NCBI GenBank assembly: GCA_003427395.1 | Contig: BFEA01000910.1 | Coordinates: 272,059 to 306,353 of the forward strand | DNA from: Chara braunii | Lineage: Eukaryota > Streptophyta > Charophyceae > Charales > Characeae | DNA: 34,295 nt | Direction: 5' to 3' | Shown: positions 1-10,480 of the stretch, piece after piece | Numbering within the stretch: position 1 is the first letter of the stretch | Layout of the letters: each line of letters begins with the position of its first letter | Translations under genes and position numbers: made by a program | Notes under the pieces: model-generated | The model's database searches: none | What the model was told of the DNA's origin: nothing | Seen by the model: the letters and a program-made list of their open reading frames with translations, nothing else

Positions 1-60
<60 letters not shown>
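1..60. repeat. (GA)30 microsatellite
   Basis: Thirty uninterrupted GA units run from the window edge to position 60, so the true length is unknown. The stretch lies in the presumed leader of element 1. Confidence 0.98.
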
Positions 61-63
<3 letters not shown>

Positions 64-1106
64 GCGATACAAGTTTGATTGTCACTTACCTGTGAAGTGT
101 GTCGTGCAGTCCCATGAGGTGAGAGCCGGCCATAGCCGCGGAGCTCGACCATAGAGAAACGAAGGAGGGTGAAAAAGAAGACAGAGGAGAAGGGAGAGAC
201 GAAAAAAAAAAAAAAAAAAAAAGAAAGAGAGAAAGAAGACAACAGGGGTGAAGAGAAAGGAGGCGAGGTAGGGAGAAGGAAGGAGAAGGGTAGCGACGAA
301 GGTGAAGCCGGCCGCCATAGCCGGAGTTGACCGGAAGAGTTGACCGGGAGAGTTGGCCAGGCTTTGACCGGGCGTTGACCGGGCGTTGACCGGGTGTGAC
401 CGGGAGTTGACCGGAGCTGAGCGGGGGTTGACCGGGGGTTGACTGCAGCGTTGACCCAACGTTGACCAAGGCGTTGACCAAGACCGTTGACCACGAGTTT
501 GACCAAGCTGGAGCCAGTATAATCTCGCCAAGCCTTCAGCCTATCCCCTCGCCCTACGGATGTGCACACACCCTGTGGTACTTGCTGAGTCAAGTCTGTC
601 TGTCTCTTCTTTCTGCATTGAGTCTCTTCTGTCCAGGTGTTAGGAACTCTGTGGATGAAGGATAGGGCCTTGTTGACCAAACCCACACGGACTGAGTAGG
701 GCTAAAGACTGTGTCTGATGACTCGACTGTCCCGGAGGACACGAACCCTCCCAAGGACCGGTACTGACCGGCGGGCTGCTCGATGTGGCACGGTAGGCCC
801 AAACTCCGAGCTGTGGGCTGCACAACGGGCCGTCTAAGTGTTGAGAAGACCTACTGATCGCGTCATCCTGTCTGCGACGTTAAAGAATTCTTGAGGAGTT
901 ACGGGGGATCTCCTTAAATGCCTCCTGATCAGCAACAGGTCTTGTAGTGACAGCCTTAGAGTAGGTCTACGCTAGTGACCCTAGTTGACAGGATCCTTTC
1001 AGGATTCTGTAAGTCTTTAGATTGAGTCAGTAGGTGAGTCAGTCAGGGGGAGTAGAGTCTAAGTGGCGAGGAGTGGAACCGGTTGTCTGGTTGTGCACCA
1101 ATCACC
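61..1106 (+). other. Presumed untranslated leader of element 1
   Basis: There is no gene in this kilobase. It contains a run of 21 A (202-222), purine-rich stretches, two copies of GCCATAGCC (129, 314) and the TTGACC minisatellite. No tRNA-Met primer site (TGGTATCAGAGC-like) was found here, so the primer site and 5' LTR should be further left. Short open frames on the minus strand (82-531, 86-481) are low-complexity shadows. Confidence 0.6.
327..504 (+). repeat. TTGACC minisatellite, 13 TTGACY cores
   Basis: TTGACC or TTGACT begins at 327, 340, 364, 375, 386, 407, 428, 439, 451, 462, 474, 487 and 499. Most spacings are 11 to 13 bp, with occasional units of about 21-24 bp where one core has decayed (for example TGTGAC near 396). 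The usual unit is CGTTGACCGGG or a close variant. TTGAC[CT] is the known W-box core bound by WRKY transcription factors; whether it acts so here is inference. Confidence 0.9.
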
Positions 1107-3119
1107 ATGGTTGACACCCGTAGTGGGAAGAGTATTGCCCCCTCCGAGGCCGAGCAGGCCCGGATTGCCGCCCTTTTGAGAGAGAAAAAGGAGAAGAAGG
1201 ATCTCCTTAAGCAGGCAAAGTTAAAGGCTATTGCAAAGGAGCAGGCGGCGAAGAAGAAGAGATTGGAGGAGGAGATGTTGAGATTTCAAAAGAAGAAGAT
1301 GCTGCAAATACAGCCAGAGGAGGAGGAAAGAAGAAGGGCTGCAGAGGAAGAAGCAGCAGCAGAGGAGGAAGAAGAAGAAGAGCCCCTTGAACGAAGACGT
1401 GGAGAAGAGAGAGGGGAAGCAAGTGGCACGAAGGAGGAGGAAAGATGGAGGGAGAAAAAAATTAGTGAATGGGTGGCTAATTTATCATTGGGAGAAGATG
1501 AAGAGGCACAATTATACGTGTCGCAGGAGGAGAGGGAGGCGTTTGCCAGGGCCCTGGAGCTGATAGGGGATCCCCTGGAAAGCCAAGCAACAGAGGATGA
1601 GAAGAAGTTAGAGTGGAAGTTGAAGATGATGAGGGAAAAGAAGAGAAGGAGGGAGGAAGTCAGCGGGATAGCCGGGGAGGTTGAGGGAGTGCGAATCGGC
1701 AGGCAGGAGCTGCAGGCCCAGACAGAGGTCTCTGCCAAATTAGATAAGATGATGGGCTTCATGGAAGTCTTGAGTGAGTCTTGGCTGGAGGAGCACCAGG
1801 CCCGTAAGGGTCAAGAGGTGACCCTGCAAGCAATGCGATCCGGGTTCAGGGAGTTTGCGAGCGACGTGGTGGGCCACGTTAGGTCCGAAATTAGAAGATT
1901 GAGGGATGGCATAGACAAGTTCTGCGCTGGAGCCATTGAGACCGCCAAAGTTGTGGCCACAACAGAGGCCACGGCGCGTCCACGCAAAGAGCCAGTCAAG
2001 TTGAAATTCCCTGACCCATATAGCGGGAAAAAAGAGGAGAATTTCGATAACTGGGAGGCCAGCATAAACACCTATTGTCTTTTTACAGCATATTGCCCCC
2101 GAGGAACAAGTCCTCGTTGCCTTCCACGCCTTAAAAGACGAAGCAGCCAGCTTCGCCAGGTCCCTCGCACGTGCCGCAGATTGCGAGCATAACATGATCG
2201 CATATTCTAGGCTTACCCCTCTCGCCACTTTCCTCAAACTCCTGCGCGAGAGGTTTGCTAACGTCAGTAGAGGCGTCAGGGCTCCGACAAGCTCCAAACC
2301 ATCCATTCACGATAGTGGAAGAGTGCGAGAGCACTCAAGGCTTTCATGGACGACTTGGTAGCCGTGCTGGACCATGGGGTCACTGAGACCCAGTTGGTTC
2401 AGTTGTTTTATCGTGCCATGCCAGAGCCCTTGCGAGGGCACTTTTTTGACAAGACCCAACTGCCCAACATCACATACGACGCATTGAGTAGGGAAGTGGT
2501 CTTGTTTGAGGCCAAGTCCATGCCAGTTTCCACTTTCTGGCACAAAGACTTAGATAAGGGAAAAAAGTGGAAAGGGCGTACCATCTCTGGTCAGGTTAGG
2601 GCCAAGGATCATATGATCCTTACGTTGGAAGAAGGTGGTACGAACGAGGTCCCGTATAGTCAGATTGAGTGGGGCCTTGAAGAGGAGGACAATAGCGTGG
2701 GTCAAGGGAGGTCCTATGTTGTTGTCGCGGCTGGAGGGAGGCCGCAGAGTAGAGGAGGAGGCCAGGGCCAAAGGGGCCAGGCCATGGGAGGCCGAGGATC
2801 GGGCGCTCAGGGGGTTGGCGGCCAAAGGAACCGCCAAGAGGGAGGTAGGGGTCAAGGTCCCCCGCCAAATCGTCAAGGTCCCAGTCGGTCCCGGCAGAGA
2901 CGAGGTGGAGGATCACCTCAAAGGAGAGCAGGTTGGCACCCAGGTTGGCCGCAAGGCCGGCCCTAGGAAGACCAGGGACTAGATCAGAAAGTGTGGCAAC
3001 AGCGAATGGAGCAGGGGCAGTGCATTTACTGTGGTGACCCTGCCCATATAATCAAATATTGTCCGAAATATAGACAGGCCCGTTGGGCTGCCCAGGAGTC
3101 AAAAGGCAGTCGTCGGTAG
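1107..3119 (+). pseudogene. gag: Element 1 gag (capsid/nucleocapsid), broken
   Basis: Gag coats the element RNA in virus-like particles. I chose the ATG at 1107 (context CACCATGG) over an upstream alternative at 1083. Residues 1 to about 190 are a very charged, Glu/Lys/Arg-rich probable coiled coil; the retrotransposon Gag core follows (FPDPYSGKKEENFDNW near 2015, then FYRAMPEPLRGHF near 2407). An RGG/Gln/Gly-rich stretch (about 2725-2960) precedes a perfect CX2CX4HX4C zinc knuckle at 3021-3062. Start, 2346-2966 and knuckle are all in one frame; between about 2088 and 2290 the matching protein reads in another frame, so two indels compensate each other. A TAG at 2964-2966 interrupts the frame before the knuckle. 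The frame ends with TAG at 3117-3119 and overlaps pol. Confidence 0.85.
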
Positions 3120-5500
3120 GGGTCGCAACTGCCCCTACGATTAGGCCATATGGGGAAGTGAGCGCGCGCGTACAGGAAACTCCCACACTACATGAGCCTT
3201 CGGCAGAGGTTGTAGGCCCGTGCCTAGTTAGCTGTCCAGAGACTGCTTGTATCATCTTCTCTCTAGGCACGTCCCTCATAGGCGTGGCAGTGGAATTGAA
3301 GGAGAGGATGCCCGCCTGGGCCAACATGAAGAAAGATAGTAAAGGGCAGTTAGTCCTAGTGGATGTAGAAGTTTTCAGAAGTAGAGTTGGGGCCCTTATA
3401 GACTCAGGGGCCACCCGTAGTTATATTAGTCGTAGAGCGCTGAAAAAGTTGAGGCTAGGATTGAAAGTCTAGAAGTTGGAAGACCCCATAGTTAGTATCC
3501 TCGCAGACAACCGCACTATGCGTGTTGAGGACTATGTAGAGGGAGTCCAAGCGTACTTTCGCCTAGAGAAAGATGGGAAGGTGGAGAAAGTTCTCCATTC
3601 TCTAACTCTCCTCGTTCAGGATGACCTTCCTTTTGACATAGTCCTAGGCATGGACTGGGGAGAGGCAGCAGGGGCCACACTCCACTTAAGAGAGCATGAG
3701 TGTAGGCTCCCTAGTCCGTCTGGCGAGGTTAAGACTGCCCGCCTATTCCATGTGTCGGGAGTAGACAACTCCTTGGCGCATTGCTGTCTAAGTGCTCCCA
3801 CGTTTGCGCGATTAGTGAGAAAGGAGCAGTTAGAGGATCAGGTCTTCGTAGTGTATGTTAGACCTGTCACTGAGCCTAATCAAAAAGATAGTTCCATGGA
3901 TCCAACCATTGCCAAGCTGCTGAAAGAGTTTAAAGATCTCACAGAGCCGCCGACAGGAGTAGTGTCGCGGCCGATCCAGCACAAGATAGAGATAGAGCCT
4001 GGCAGCAAAACTCCTAAAGGTGCAGTCTACAAGATATCCCCTAGAGAGTTAGAGGAGTTGTGCAAGCAACTAGACGAGCTCCTTGAGAAGGGTTGGATTA
4101 GGTCCAGTTCGTCTCCTTTTGGAGCACCAGTTTTATTTGTCCCCAAGAAAGAAGGAGAGCTGCGAATGTGTATAGACTATAGGGGTCTGAATGCTATCAC
4201 AGTCAAGAATGTTGAACCACTGCCCAAGATAGACGATCTCCTAGATCGGGTGCAGGGTTGCAAGTATTTCTCAAACATAGATTTGAAGTCCGGTTATCAT
4301 CAAATAGAAGTTAATCCTGATGACCAGTACAAGACTGTGTTCCGGACTAGATATGGGCATTATGAGTTCATAGTGATGCCCTTTGGACTAACCAATGCGC
4401 CAATGACATTTCAGCGATGTATGAATGATCTGTTTAGTCCTTGGTTAGATAGATTCGTCGTAGTGTATTTAGACGACATCTTAGTCTTCAGTGGGACCCT
4501 CCAAGAGCACCAGGGTCATTTGAGGCAGGTCTTGGAGAAGCTGAGAGAAGCTAACTTCAAGATCAATGCGAAGAAGTGCGAGTGGGCCAAGACACAAGTC
4601 TTGTACTTGGGCCACGTATTAGACGGAGATGGCATTAAGCCTGAGGACAGTAAGATAGTGGCGATTAGAGATTGGCCGACGCCCCGCACATTGACTGAGT
4701 TGCGATCGTTCTTTGATCTGGCTAACTATTATAGGAAGTTCGTGAGGAACTTCTCCACTATCGCCGCTCCCGTTCGCAGATTGCTCAAGAAAGAGGCAAT
4801 CTGGCGGTGGGATAAGGATTGTACGTTTGCACTAAAGAAGTTAAAGCGCGCGTTGATAGAGTACCCTGTCCTCAAAGTAGCAGATCCGTCCTTGCCATTT
4901 GTCGTCACCACGAACGCGAGTCAGTATGGTATAGGCGTCGTGTTACAGCAGGACGACGACAATGGCTACAGACCCGTAAAGTTCATGTAAGCGAGGATGC
5001 CCTCAGAGAAGGTTGCTACCTCGACGTATGAGAGAGAACTCTACGCTCTCAGGCAGGCTTTAGAGCACTCGAAGCATTACCTGCTTGGGAGGCACTTCAA
5101 AGTGTATTCAGACCATGAGACACTTAGATGGTTGAAGACACAGGCCAAAATGACACCTAAGTTGACTAGGGGGACCGCTGAGATAGACCCGTACGACTTT
5201 GAGCTCAAGCCAGTTAAGGGCAAGTACAATGTAGTTGCGGATGCTCTGAGTAGGTGGTCAGACTACTTTGGAGCCATAGTTCACTATCTGGACATAGGGC
5301 GTGACCTACAAGAGAAAGTTAGACAGACATATGCGCAGGAACCTATCTATAGCGACCTCCTCAAGAAGGTTAAGGAGGCCCCAAAGACTGAGCCAGATTA
5401 TCGCACTACAGAGGGTTTGTTATTCAAGAAGACTAATGTAGTAGACCGCCTATGCCTTCCCAACAGTGAGGAAATCCGCAGTTTGATCCTGGGGCATGCC
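3074..5500 (+). pseudogene. pol: Element 1 pol: protease, reverse transcriptase, RNase H, two in-frame stops
   Basis: The pol frame is open from 3074 and is -1 relative to gag, overlapping it to 3119. The aspartic protease active site reads DSGAT at 3401-3415, and its C-terminal FDIVLGMDW follows near 3630. Reverse transcriptase starts near 3900, with [19 protein letters not shown] and catalytic YLDD at 4466-4477. RNase H has TTNAS (Asn codon 4913-4915, where the family has catalytic Asp), then YERELYAL, VYSDHETL and VADALSR. In-frame stops lie at 3470-3472 (TAG, in the protease) and 4988-4990 (TAA, in RNase H); both look like point mutations because the same frame continues with good similarity. 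The frame is lost near 5500, before integrase. Confidence 0.88.
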
Positions 5501-6030
5501 ATGATACAAAGGGACACTTCGGTTGGCAAAAGACTTTAGCCAATCTTATGCACGCGTACACATGGCCAGGAATGAAAAACGACTCCATAGAGTATGTCCG
5601 CAGTTGTAAAGTTTGTCAAAGGAACAAGACTACTACGCGTGCCCCTCTAGGTCTTCTCAGACACTTGCCTATTCCAGACCAGCCTGGAGATTTAGTCTCT
5701 ATTGACTTCATGGATGCTGGTATCAAGAGTAGGCACGACAAGAGCCAAGTCATGGTTGTAGTTGATAGATTTAGCAAGTATGCTATTTTTGTTCCTTTGC
5801 CTGCAGAGGCACGCACAGAGTTAGTAATACAGAAGTTCGTTGATTTTTGGGTTAGCGAGCATGGCGTCCCATTGTCTATTGTTAGTGATAGAGATACCCG
5901 TTTTACCAGCCAGAACTGGCAGGAGCTGATGAGAGTCTATGGATCTAAGTTGTCGATGTCGTCTGGCCGCCATCCAGAGACTAACGGTCAGACCGAGCAG
6001 ATGAACAAAATCCTGCAGCACCCAAATTAG
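5500..6030 (+). pseudogene. Element 1 integrase, catalytic core, C-terminal part deleted
   Basis: Integrase inserts the element cDNA into host DNA. The N-terminal zinc-binding HHCC motif is visible (HDTKGHFGW, then CKVCQRNK near 5608). The catalytic residues are present: D at 5704-5706 (IDFMDAG), D at 5887-5889 (VSDRDTRF) and E at 5995-5997 (NGQTEQ), a D-X35-E spacing. The frame differs from the RNase H frame, so an indel lies near 5500. After MNKILQ the frame runs into TAG at 6028. About 100 or more residues usually found between this point and the next conserved block are missing, which I read as a deletion. Confidence 0.87.
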
Positions 6031-6032
6031 GT

Positions 6033-6515
6033 TTAGGCCCATCGCAGTTTCAGGTAGGCGACCTGGTCTGGGTCAAGTCTAAAGAGTTTGCGCCTGAGGA
6101 GAACATCTCGCAGAAGTTATTGCCCGCGTATAGAGGACCGTGGCCAGTTCTAGAAGTTAAGGGCGGAGAGGATGGGCCGTCCTATACTATAGAGATCCTA
6201 GCACACCTCCACACCTACCGTGTGTTTCACGCATCAAAGTTGCTGCCGTGTGTCACCAGTCAACAATTTCCATCTAGACGGTCCATGATCCCTCCAGACA
6301 TGGACGACAGATATTACATTGACGGCATTGTAGGTGAAGATGTGTTTAGAATAGGAGGAAGAGGTCGTCCACATAAACAATATAAGGTCCGGTTTGCTTA
6401 TCAGGAGCCGGAGGATGACCGCTGGTTCACTAGAGCAGAACTTCTAGAGACAACTCCCGATATAGTTAGAGCCTACGAAAGAGATCAGAGAGGTAAAGGT
6501 CCTGCCTTGGACTGA
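6033..6515 (+). pseudogene. Element 1 integrase C-terminal domain and chromodomain
   Basis: FQVGDLVWVKSKEF (from about 6048) is the usual start of the gypsy integrase C-terminal domain. LLPAYRGPW and VFHASKLLP follow, and then a chromodomain-like end: IDGIVG (about 6325), QYKVRFAYQEP, DDRWFTRAELLE and VRAYERD. In chromoviruses this domain is thought to guide integration to particular chromatin. The frame differs from the integrase core just upstream because of the deletion. It ends at TGA 6513-6515. The fragment is cut off from its start, so it is not a gene by itself. Confidence 0.85.
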
Positions 6516-6540
6516 GTTATTCTCGGAGGACCTCGAATTT

Positions 6541-6553
6541 AGGCCGGCAGGAG
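6541..6553 (+). other. Element 1 probable polypurine tract
   Basis: AGGCCGGCAGGAG lies directly before a TG (6554). The upstream GACCTCG matches the sequence at the same place in elements 2 and 3. The tract is less pure than usual. Confidence 0.45.
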
Positions 6554-6791
6554 TGAAACGGTATTCACCAGTTCGCAGTAGCTGATGCAGATCCCAGGGC
6601 TTGATCCCTAGTCCCCACCTTACCTGTGTACAGTATCTGTGTCGACCCCTAGAGTTGAACCTGTGACCTGTGTATTTGTAACAACTGGTAGGTTGTCATA
6701 GGGGCCCATAGGTAGCAGGGGTTCAATCTGTAGACCTGTCAAATAGGAGTCCCAGTCAGGTCTAACAGTCATAGCTGTAGCTGTCTCGAAG

Positions 6792-6853
6792 GGTCAAGGT
6801 CGTAGCTGCTATAGTCCAGAAAGGTCAAGGTCGTAGCTGCTACGGTATCGAAA
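6792..6853 (+). repeat. 31-bp tandem repeat in element 1 LTR
   Basis: GGTCAAGGTCGTAGCTGCTA occurs at 6792 and again at 6823, a period of 31 bp, with a decayed third start (GGCCAAG) near 6854. Each unit carries GGTCAA, the reverse complement of the TTGACC core repeated in the leader. Confidence 0.85.
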
Positions 6854-7083
6854 GGCCAAGTCTACAACCTTCCGGAAGGTCCGAGTAGTGGCCTTTCGAA
6901 GTTGCCCACGTTTAGGCTGAGGCAAGTGGGGAAGTGGTGAGGCAAGTGGGCAAGTGGTGGAGTCTACCCGTGCTGAGTCAACAGTCCCAGTCCTAGGCAG
7001 TCCTGGTCCAGTCAAGCAAGTACCGCATGGGACTGTGTGCTCTACGGGCATGGGAAAAGGGCCAGACCAACGAGCTGCAGAAG

Positions 7084-7090
7084 TATAAAT
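7084..7090 (+). promoter_or_regulatory. TATA box of element 1 LTR
   Basis: TATAAAT in the context AAGTATAAATCAAG would put transcription start near 7115-7120. AGTCAA (reverse complement of TTGACT) lies about 70 and 105 bp upstream (7010, 6976) and GGTCAA about 260-290 bp upstream. This is the expected layout of an LTR promoter; transcription is inferred. Confidence 0.55.
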
Positions 7091-7570
7091 CAAGAGGCAG
7101 CGCCCAGTCATTCATTCATTCCTGCATGAGCCATGTGGAAGCGCTGCCACAAGCGACTTGTGCGAGGTGGTCTGCAGTGAGCCCGAGGACAAAGTGGGCG
7201 AGAGAGAAGGAGTGTAGCCATAGTGATAGGGTAGAAGCGGCCATAGCCACCATAGCTGTAGTAGAGGTCAGTGTGTGTGTGTGTATGTGTTCAGAGTATC
7301 GCGTGTGGGATATCCAGGGTGATCCTGCGTATGCGAACAGTGAGTTGTGTGGGCGCTGAGTCGCCATAGCCATCGAAGTGAAGTTGAATCTGAACTGTGT
7401 TCTCGGTTACCATATCTCTGAGTTCTGAGTGGGCGCTTGTTGCCAGTTTGCTGCGCACCTGTTTGCATGCGTGAGAAGTGTGAATGAGAGCGAGTCTGAT
7501 TGCATCTGTTTCATGCATGCTGAGTAAGAACGAAGACGAGTCTGATTTCAGTCTGCTCAAGAGGGGAGGG

Positions 7571-8220
7571 TAGTTCCCTGGATGGAGAAGAAGAACACCA
7601 ACTTGAAGAAGAAGCAGATGGCTGCGATTTCAAAGTATACTTCCAGCAGAGCTTCAATGGAAGCTCCCTGTCGAACCCCAACAAGCACAGCAACGAGGAC
7701 ACACCTACAGCGCCTAGGGCCTGAAGCCCAAGGCAGCCAGATGTCCGGCAGAGATGGCCACAGCTATGGCCGCGAGCCCTTCCAGCCAGCAGTAACTGGT
7801 CGAAGCGAATGACAATTAACGCAGCAGCAGGCCACGACCTCCAGCAAACGCTCGTGAAAAAAACTGACGAGCAGAACCCGTTTCCCTCTGCCCTCGACCA
7901 CTTTGTAGACCTCTACAGCTTAAGACCCGACAGCCTACTGCCTAGGACTGGATCCAGACTGGAAAGCAGGAAAAAGGAGGAGAGCCTACATGCCTGGTAA
8001 AAACGAGGGAAAAAACAGAAGGCCAATGGGTCTAAGACCAGCCAACAGAGACTACTACAGTCCAGTCTGGGGATCGAGCCCAGCAAGGCGCGAGACAAGC
8101 AAACAAACAAAAGCAGCAAACAACTTACAAGTCACGGGATCACGTCCCGGAGCACTCAAGATTGGAACACAACAACCAAAATTAGTGTACAGCACGCAGT
8201 AAAAACTGCAACTCATTGCA
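7571..8220 (-). repeat. Element 2 putative 3' LTR
   Basis: On the minus strand a TG at 8220 (TGCAATGAGTTGCAG) follows a purine tract whose upstream sequence matches that of element 3. Nothing coding was recognised in this 650 bp. It does not visibly match the 5' LTR fragment at 16713-16886, so the matching end may be missing. The left end was not found. Confidence 0.4.
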
Positions 8221-8245
8221 TTTCTACTCTCCCGGGGAGCGAGGA
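8221..8245 (-). other. Element 2 polypurine tract with CTCCCGGGGAG palindrome
   Basis: The minus strand reads GGGAGAGTAGAAA just before the TG of the LTR. The tract is half of a short palindrome at 8229-8239. Confidence 0.5.
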
Positions 8246-8249
8246 CCCC

Positions 8250-8650
8250 GAGCTGGGAGTGTCCAAAAGGAGACCGTCCAAGCAACTGTCCTTTTTGTTT
8301 AGCCTCGTAGAACTGCACAACTGAATTTGCGGACTTGAAAAGTTCTTTCCTTGTACACCAACAATCCTCGGTATACGTTTGGAAGAGAAACTTCACAGTT
8401 TTTCACTGTTGGGGCCTGTGCCCCTTTGATCTTTGATGCTCTCAACTTCGTATCCCTTTCCAGGGATAGGAGGTCCAAACCGGCGTGGCCTGTCAGGGAA
8501 TGCATCAGCAGGGGTGAAAGGCAGCAGTTTTGAGGCATGAAAGACAGGATAAGTTCTGATATGAGGGGGTACAGGAACATATGAAGGTCCAAAGGGATCT
8601 GCCCCCGAAGTATCATGCACCTGCCATGAGCCATAGCAAATAGGCAACAA
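8250..8650 (-). pseudogene. Element 2 integrase C-terminal end and chromodomain, decayed
   Basis: The minus strand shows YPVFHASKLLPF (about 8540), the block that precedes the chromodomain in elements 1, 3 and 4, and then, in another frame, VKFLFQTYTEDCWCTRKELF and VVQFYEAK (about 8290-8396). The latter aligns with the C-terminal half of the chromodomain of element 1. At least one frameshift separates the two parts. Confidence 0.75.
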
Positions 8651-9475
8651 CTTTCATGATATGTCATGTTCGTCCGTTAGTTCAGATATTTTCACCCAGA
8701 CCAAGTGACCTGGCCGGATAAGAGAGGGAGAACGATGCTTATTAGTCTGTTCTATCATCTACTTATGGGCCTTGAACATGCTAGTTCTAACTTTCTCTAG
8801 GTCTTTATCATAACTCTTGGTAAATTCTGTGGTTCCAGGAGTTAGTTTGGGCTTAGACTTGTCAATGAGATCATCAAGAGGTTGTCTTCGATCTCTGGCA
8901 AAGTGCAGCCTGTAGGGTGTAAAACCTGTATTGCTGTGAACAAATGTATTACACATCAGTTGTGCCCAAGACAGATATTTGTCCCAGCCCTGTTACTTGG
9001 ATGTGATAAGAGGACGCAGCAACTGAAACAGAACTTGGTTCATCACTGCAGCATGTCCATTGGCTTCAGGATGTCTCTCATCATCGCTCCAGAATATGGG
9101 GTCTCTGTCACAGACAATGGAAGATGGGCAGCCATGGACATTCACCCACCTCTCACAGAAAAACTCTATGAGCATAGGTACTCAGCAGGTAAACTCAACA
9201 AACTTAGAGAAACGATCCACACAGATCATTACTTGTCTCATGCCCTATGGAGTAGTCTTGTCCAGATCTGTAAAGTCTATGGAGACAGACTCACGAGGAC
9301 CAGCAGGGATAGGTAAAGGTTTGAGTAGTCCCATAGGAGGTCGTCTGTCGACCTTGTTCCTTTGGCACAATCCACAGGACTTCAAGTATTTGAGTATACC
9401 CTCTCTCATTCTTGACCAGTACAAACGTTGGGTCAAGGAAGCACATCTCTACACTCCTTAGGACTAACCCGGTCC
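8651..9475 (-). pseudogene. Element 2 integrase, decayed
   Basis: Pieces in several frames read YWSRMREGILKYLKSCGLC and CQRNKVDRRPPMGLLKPLP (9245-9436), SIDFTDLDK (first catalytic Asp), then VCDRDPIF (second Asp) and HPEANGHAAVMNQ. In the last piece the catalytic Glu has become Ala and about 20 residues before it are missing. NTGFTPYRLHFARDR follows (8759-8956). The histidines of the HHCC motif are absent, and the insertion at 9476-10480 lies where they should be. The gene is clearly dead. Confidence 0.85.
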
Positions 9476-10480
9476 TCAACTGACGCTGCCCGCTGGGCCC
9501 AACAGAAACTGGTGGCGGGCGGGACTATTGCGAGACTGTCTTTTTTTTTTGGCCCGTAGCTTGTTTTTTTCCCTTCAGTGCCTCATTGGAGCCGCTCCTG
9601 AATCTTCGACTACAGATTTTTTTGGCTCTTTTAATCGTGCCTCGCACTTTGGAATGTAGATGGACGGGCTTGGCCGCATGGTCCGTGTCAAGGCACTACG
9701 ATGGAGGAGCACCGGGAGGAGGTGGATGGGACACTGGAGGAGGGCGATAGGGCCACATCGCCGTTACGACACAGGAGGAGGAGGAGGTGGTCATGATCTA
9801 GAATAAGGAGGAGGAGAACTATGAGAAGGATGGAGGAGACGGAGAACCATGACAAGACTGGAGGAGGAGGAGTGTGCCGGAAGATGGAGGGGGAGGGCGC
9901 TAAGATGGAGGAAAACAAGGAGGAACAAGACACAATGATGGAGAAGCAGGCCGCTACTATAGAGGAGGACGACGACGAAGATAAGGTGGCAGCTATAGTG
10001 GAGAGAGAGGAGGCTACGATGTAGGAGGATGACGACAAGAACATCCCACCAGGGCCCTACTATGATGGAGCAGCACGAGGAGGACAGTGCGGTGGAGGAG
10101 TGTGAGGAGGGTGACACAGGAGGAGGAGGAGGAGGAGGTCACGATCTAGAAGGAGGAGGAGACATTACGATGGAGAAGCAGGGCGCTACTATGGAGGTGG
10201 CGGCTACAATGGAGGATGGAGAGAAGGGCGTGGTGTAGGAGGAGTACACCGACGATGAGAGATGGAGGGGGATGGCGACGAAGAAGAGGTGGCAGCTATT
10301 ATGAAGGATGGAGAGGACGCTATGAGGGAGGAGGAAGAGCACGAAGAGGACAAAGTAGAAAAATGTTACGATGGAGGAGAAGGAAGGGATGAGTACGTAT
10401 GCTTTCTATGTATGTTTTTTTTTAAATAAATTATATTATAGCATAATCTCATAGGTTACCAGTCGGGCCGCCCGGGTTAC
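9476..10480 (+). other. Gly/Tyr/Glu-rich low-complexity insertion in element 2
   Basis: This kilobase breaks element 2 between the pre-integrase region (ends near 10480) and integrase (resumes near 9450). It is GGA-rich and built of irregular units around TACGATGGAGGA. Read on the plus strand in the right frames it gives Tyr-Asp-Gly-Gly peptides: HYDGG near 9698, RYD then a Gly run near 9763, GRYYGGGGYNGGWREGRG near 10183, and CYDGGEGR near 10366. The longest such frame is 10160-10258. AAATAAA (10425-10431), a possible poly(A) signal, follows. It may be a degenerate copy of a glycine-rich protein gene or a plain minisatellite. No clear terminal repeats or target duplication were found. Confidence 0.6.

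Larger units (their letters stand above)
1..7570 (+). mobile_element. Element 1: Ty3/gypsy chromovirus, damaged, 5' LTR outside window
   Basis: The segment holds, in order on the plus strand, a long leader, gag with a CCHC zinc knuckle, protease, reverse transcriptase, RNase H, integrase and a chromodomain, followed by a polypurine tract and a putative 3' LTR. This order (integrase after RNase H, chromodomain at the C terminus) defines chromoviruses of the Ty3/gypsy group. The 5' LTR and primer site are not visible and should lie left of position 1, since elements 2 and 3 have leaders of over 1 kb. Damage: compensating frame changes and one stop in gag, stops in pol at 3470 and 4988, a frameshift near 5500 and a deletion in integrase near 6020. 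The right end (about 7570) is a guess; I could not match it to a second LTR. Confidence 0.85.
6554..7570 (+). repeat. Element 1 putative 3' LTR (right end uncertain)
   Basis: The segment starts TGAAACGG right after the polypurine tract and contains a TATA box, tandem repeats and a (GT)n-rich stretch (about 7268-7290). It codes for nothing convincing. I cannot confirm it by a second copy, because the 5' LTR is not in the window. The right end is placed near a purine run at 7560 only because the base composition changes there. Confidence 0.5.

Noticed and set aside
327-504. CRISPR-like array
   Set aside because: Units are 11-13 bp with no unique spacers of constant length, in a eukaryotic retroelement.
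8040-8160. tRNA-like words (GGATCGAGCCC, GGGATCACGTCCC)
   Set aside because: No cloverleaf arms with the right spacing could be drawn.
9821-10238. Two acidic plus-strand open frames (67 and 69 aa) as genes
   Set aside because: They are one frame of GGA-rich repeat DNA; the Gly/Tyr-rich pattern in other frames is more regular, and neither has a plausible protein end.
9476-10480. DNA transposon with terminal inverted repeats
   Set aside because: The ends share GGGC/GCCC-rich words but no convincing inverted repeat or target duplication.
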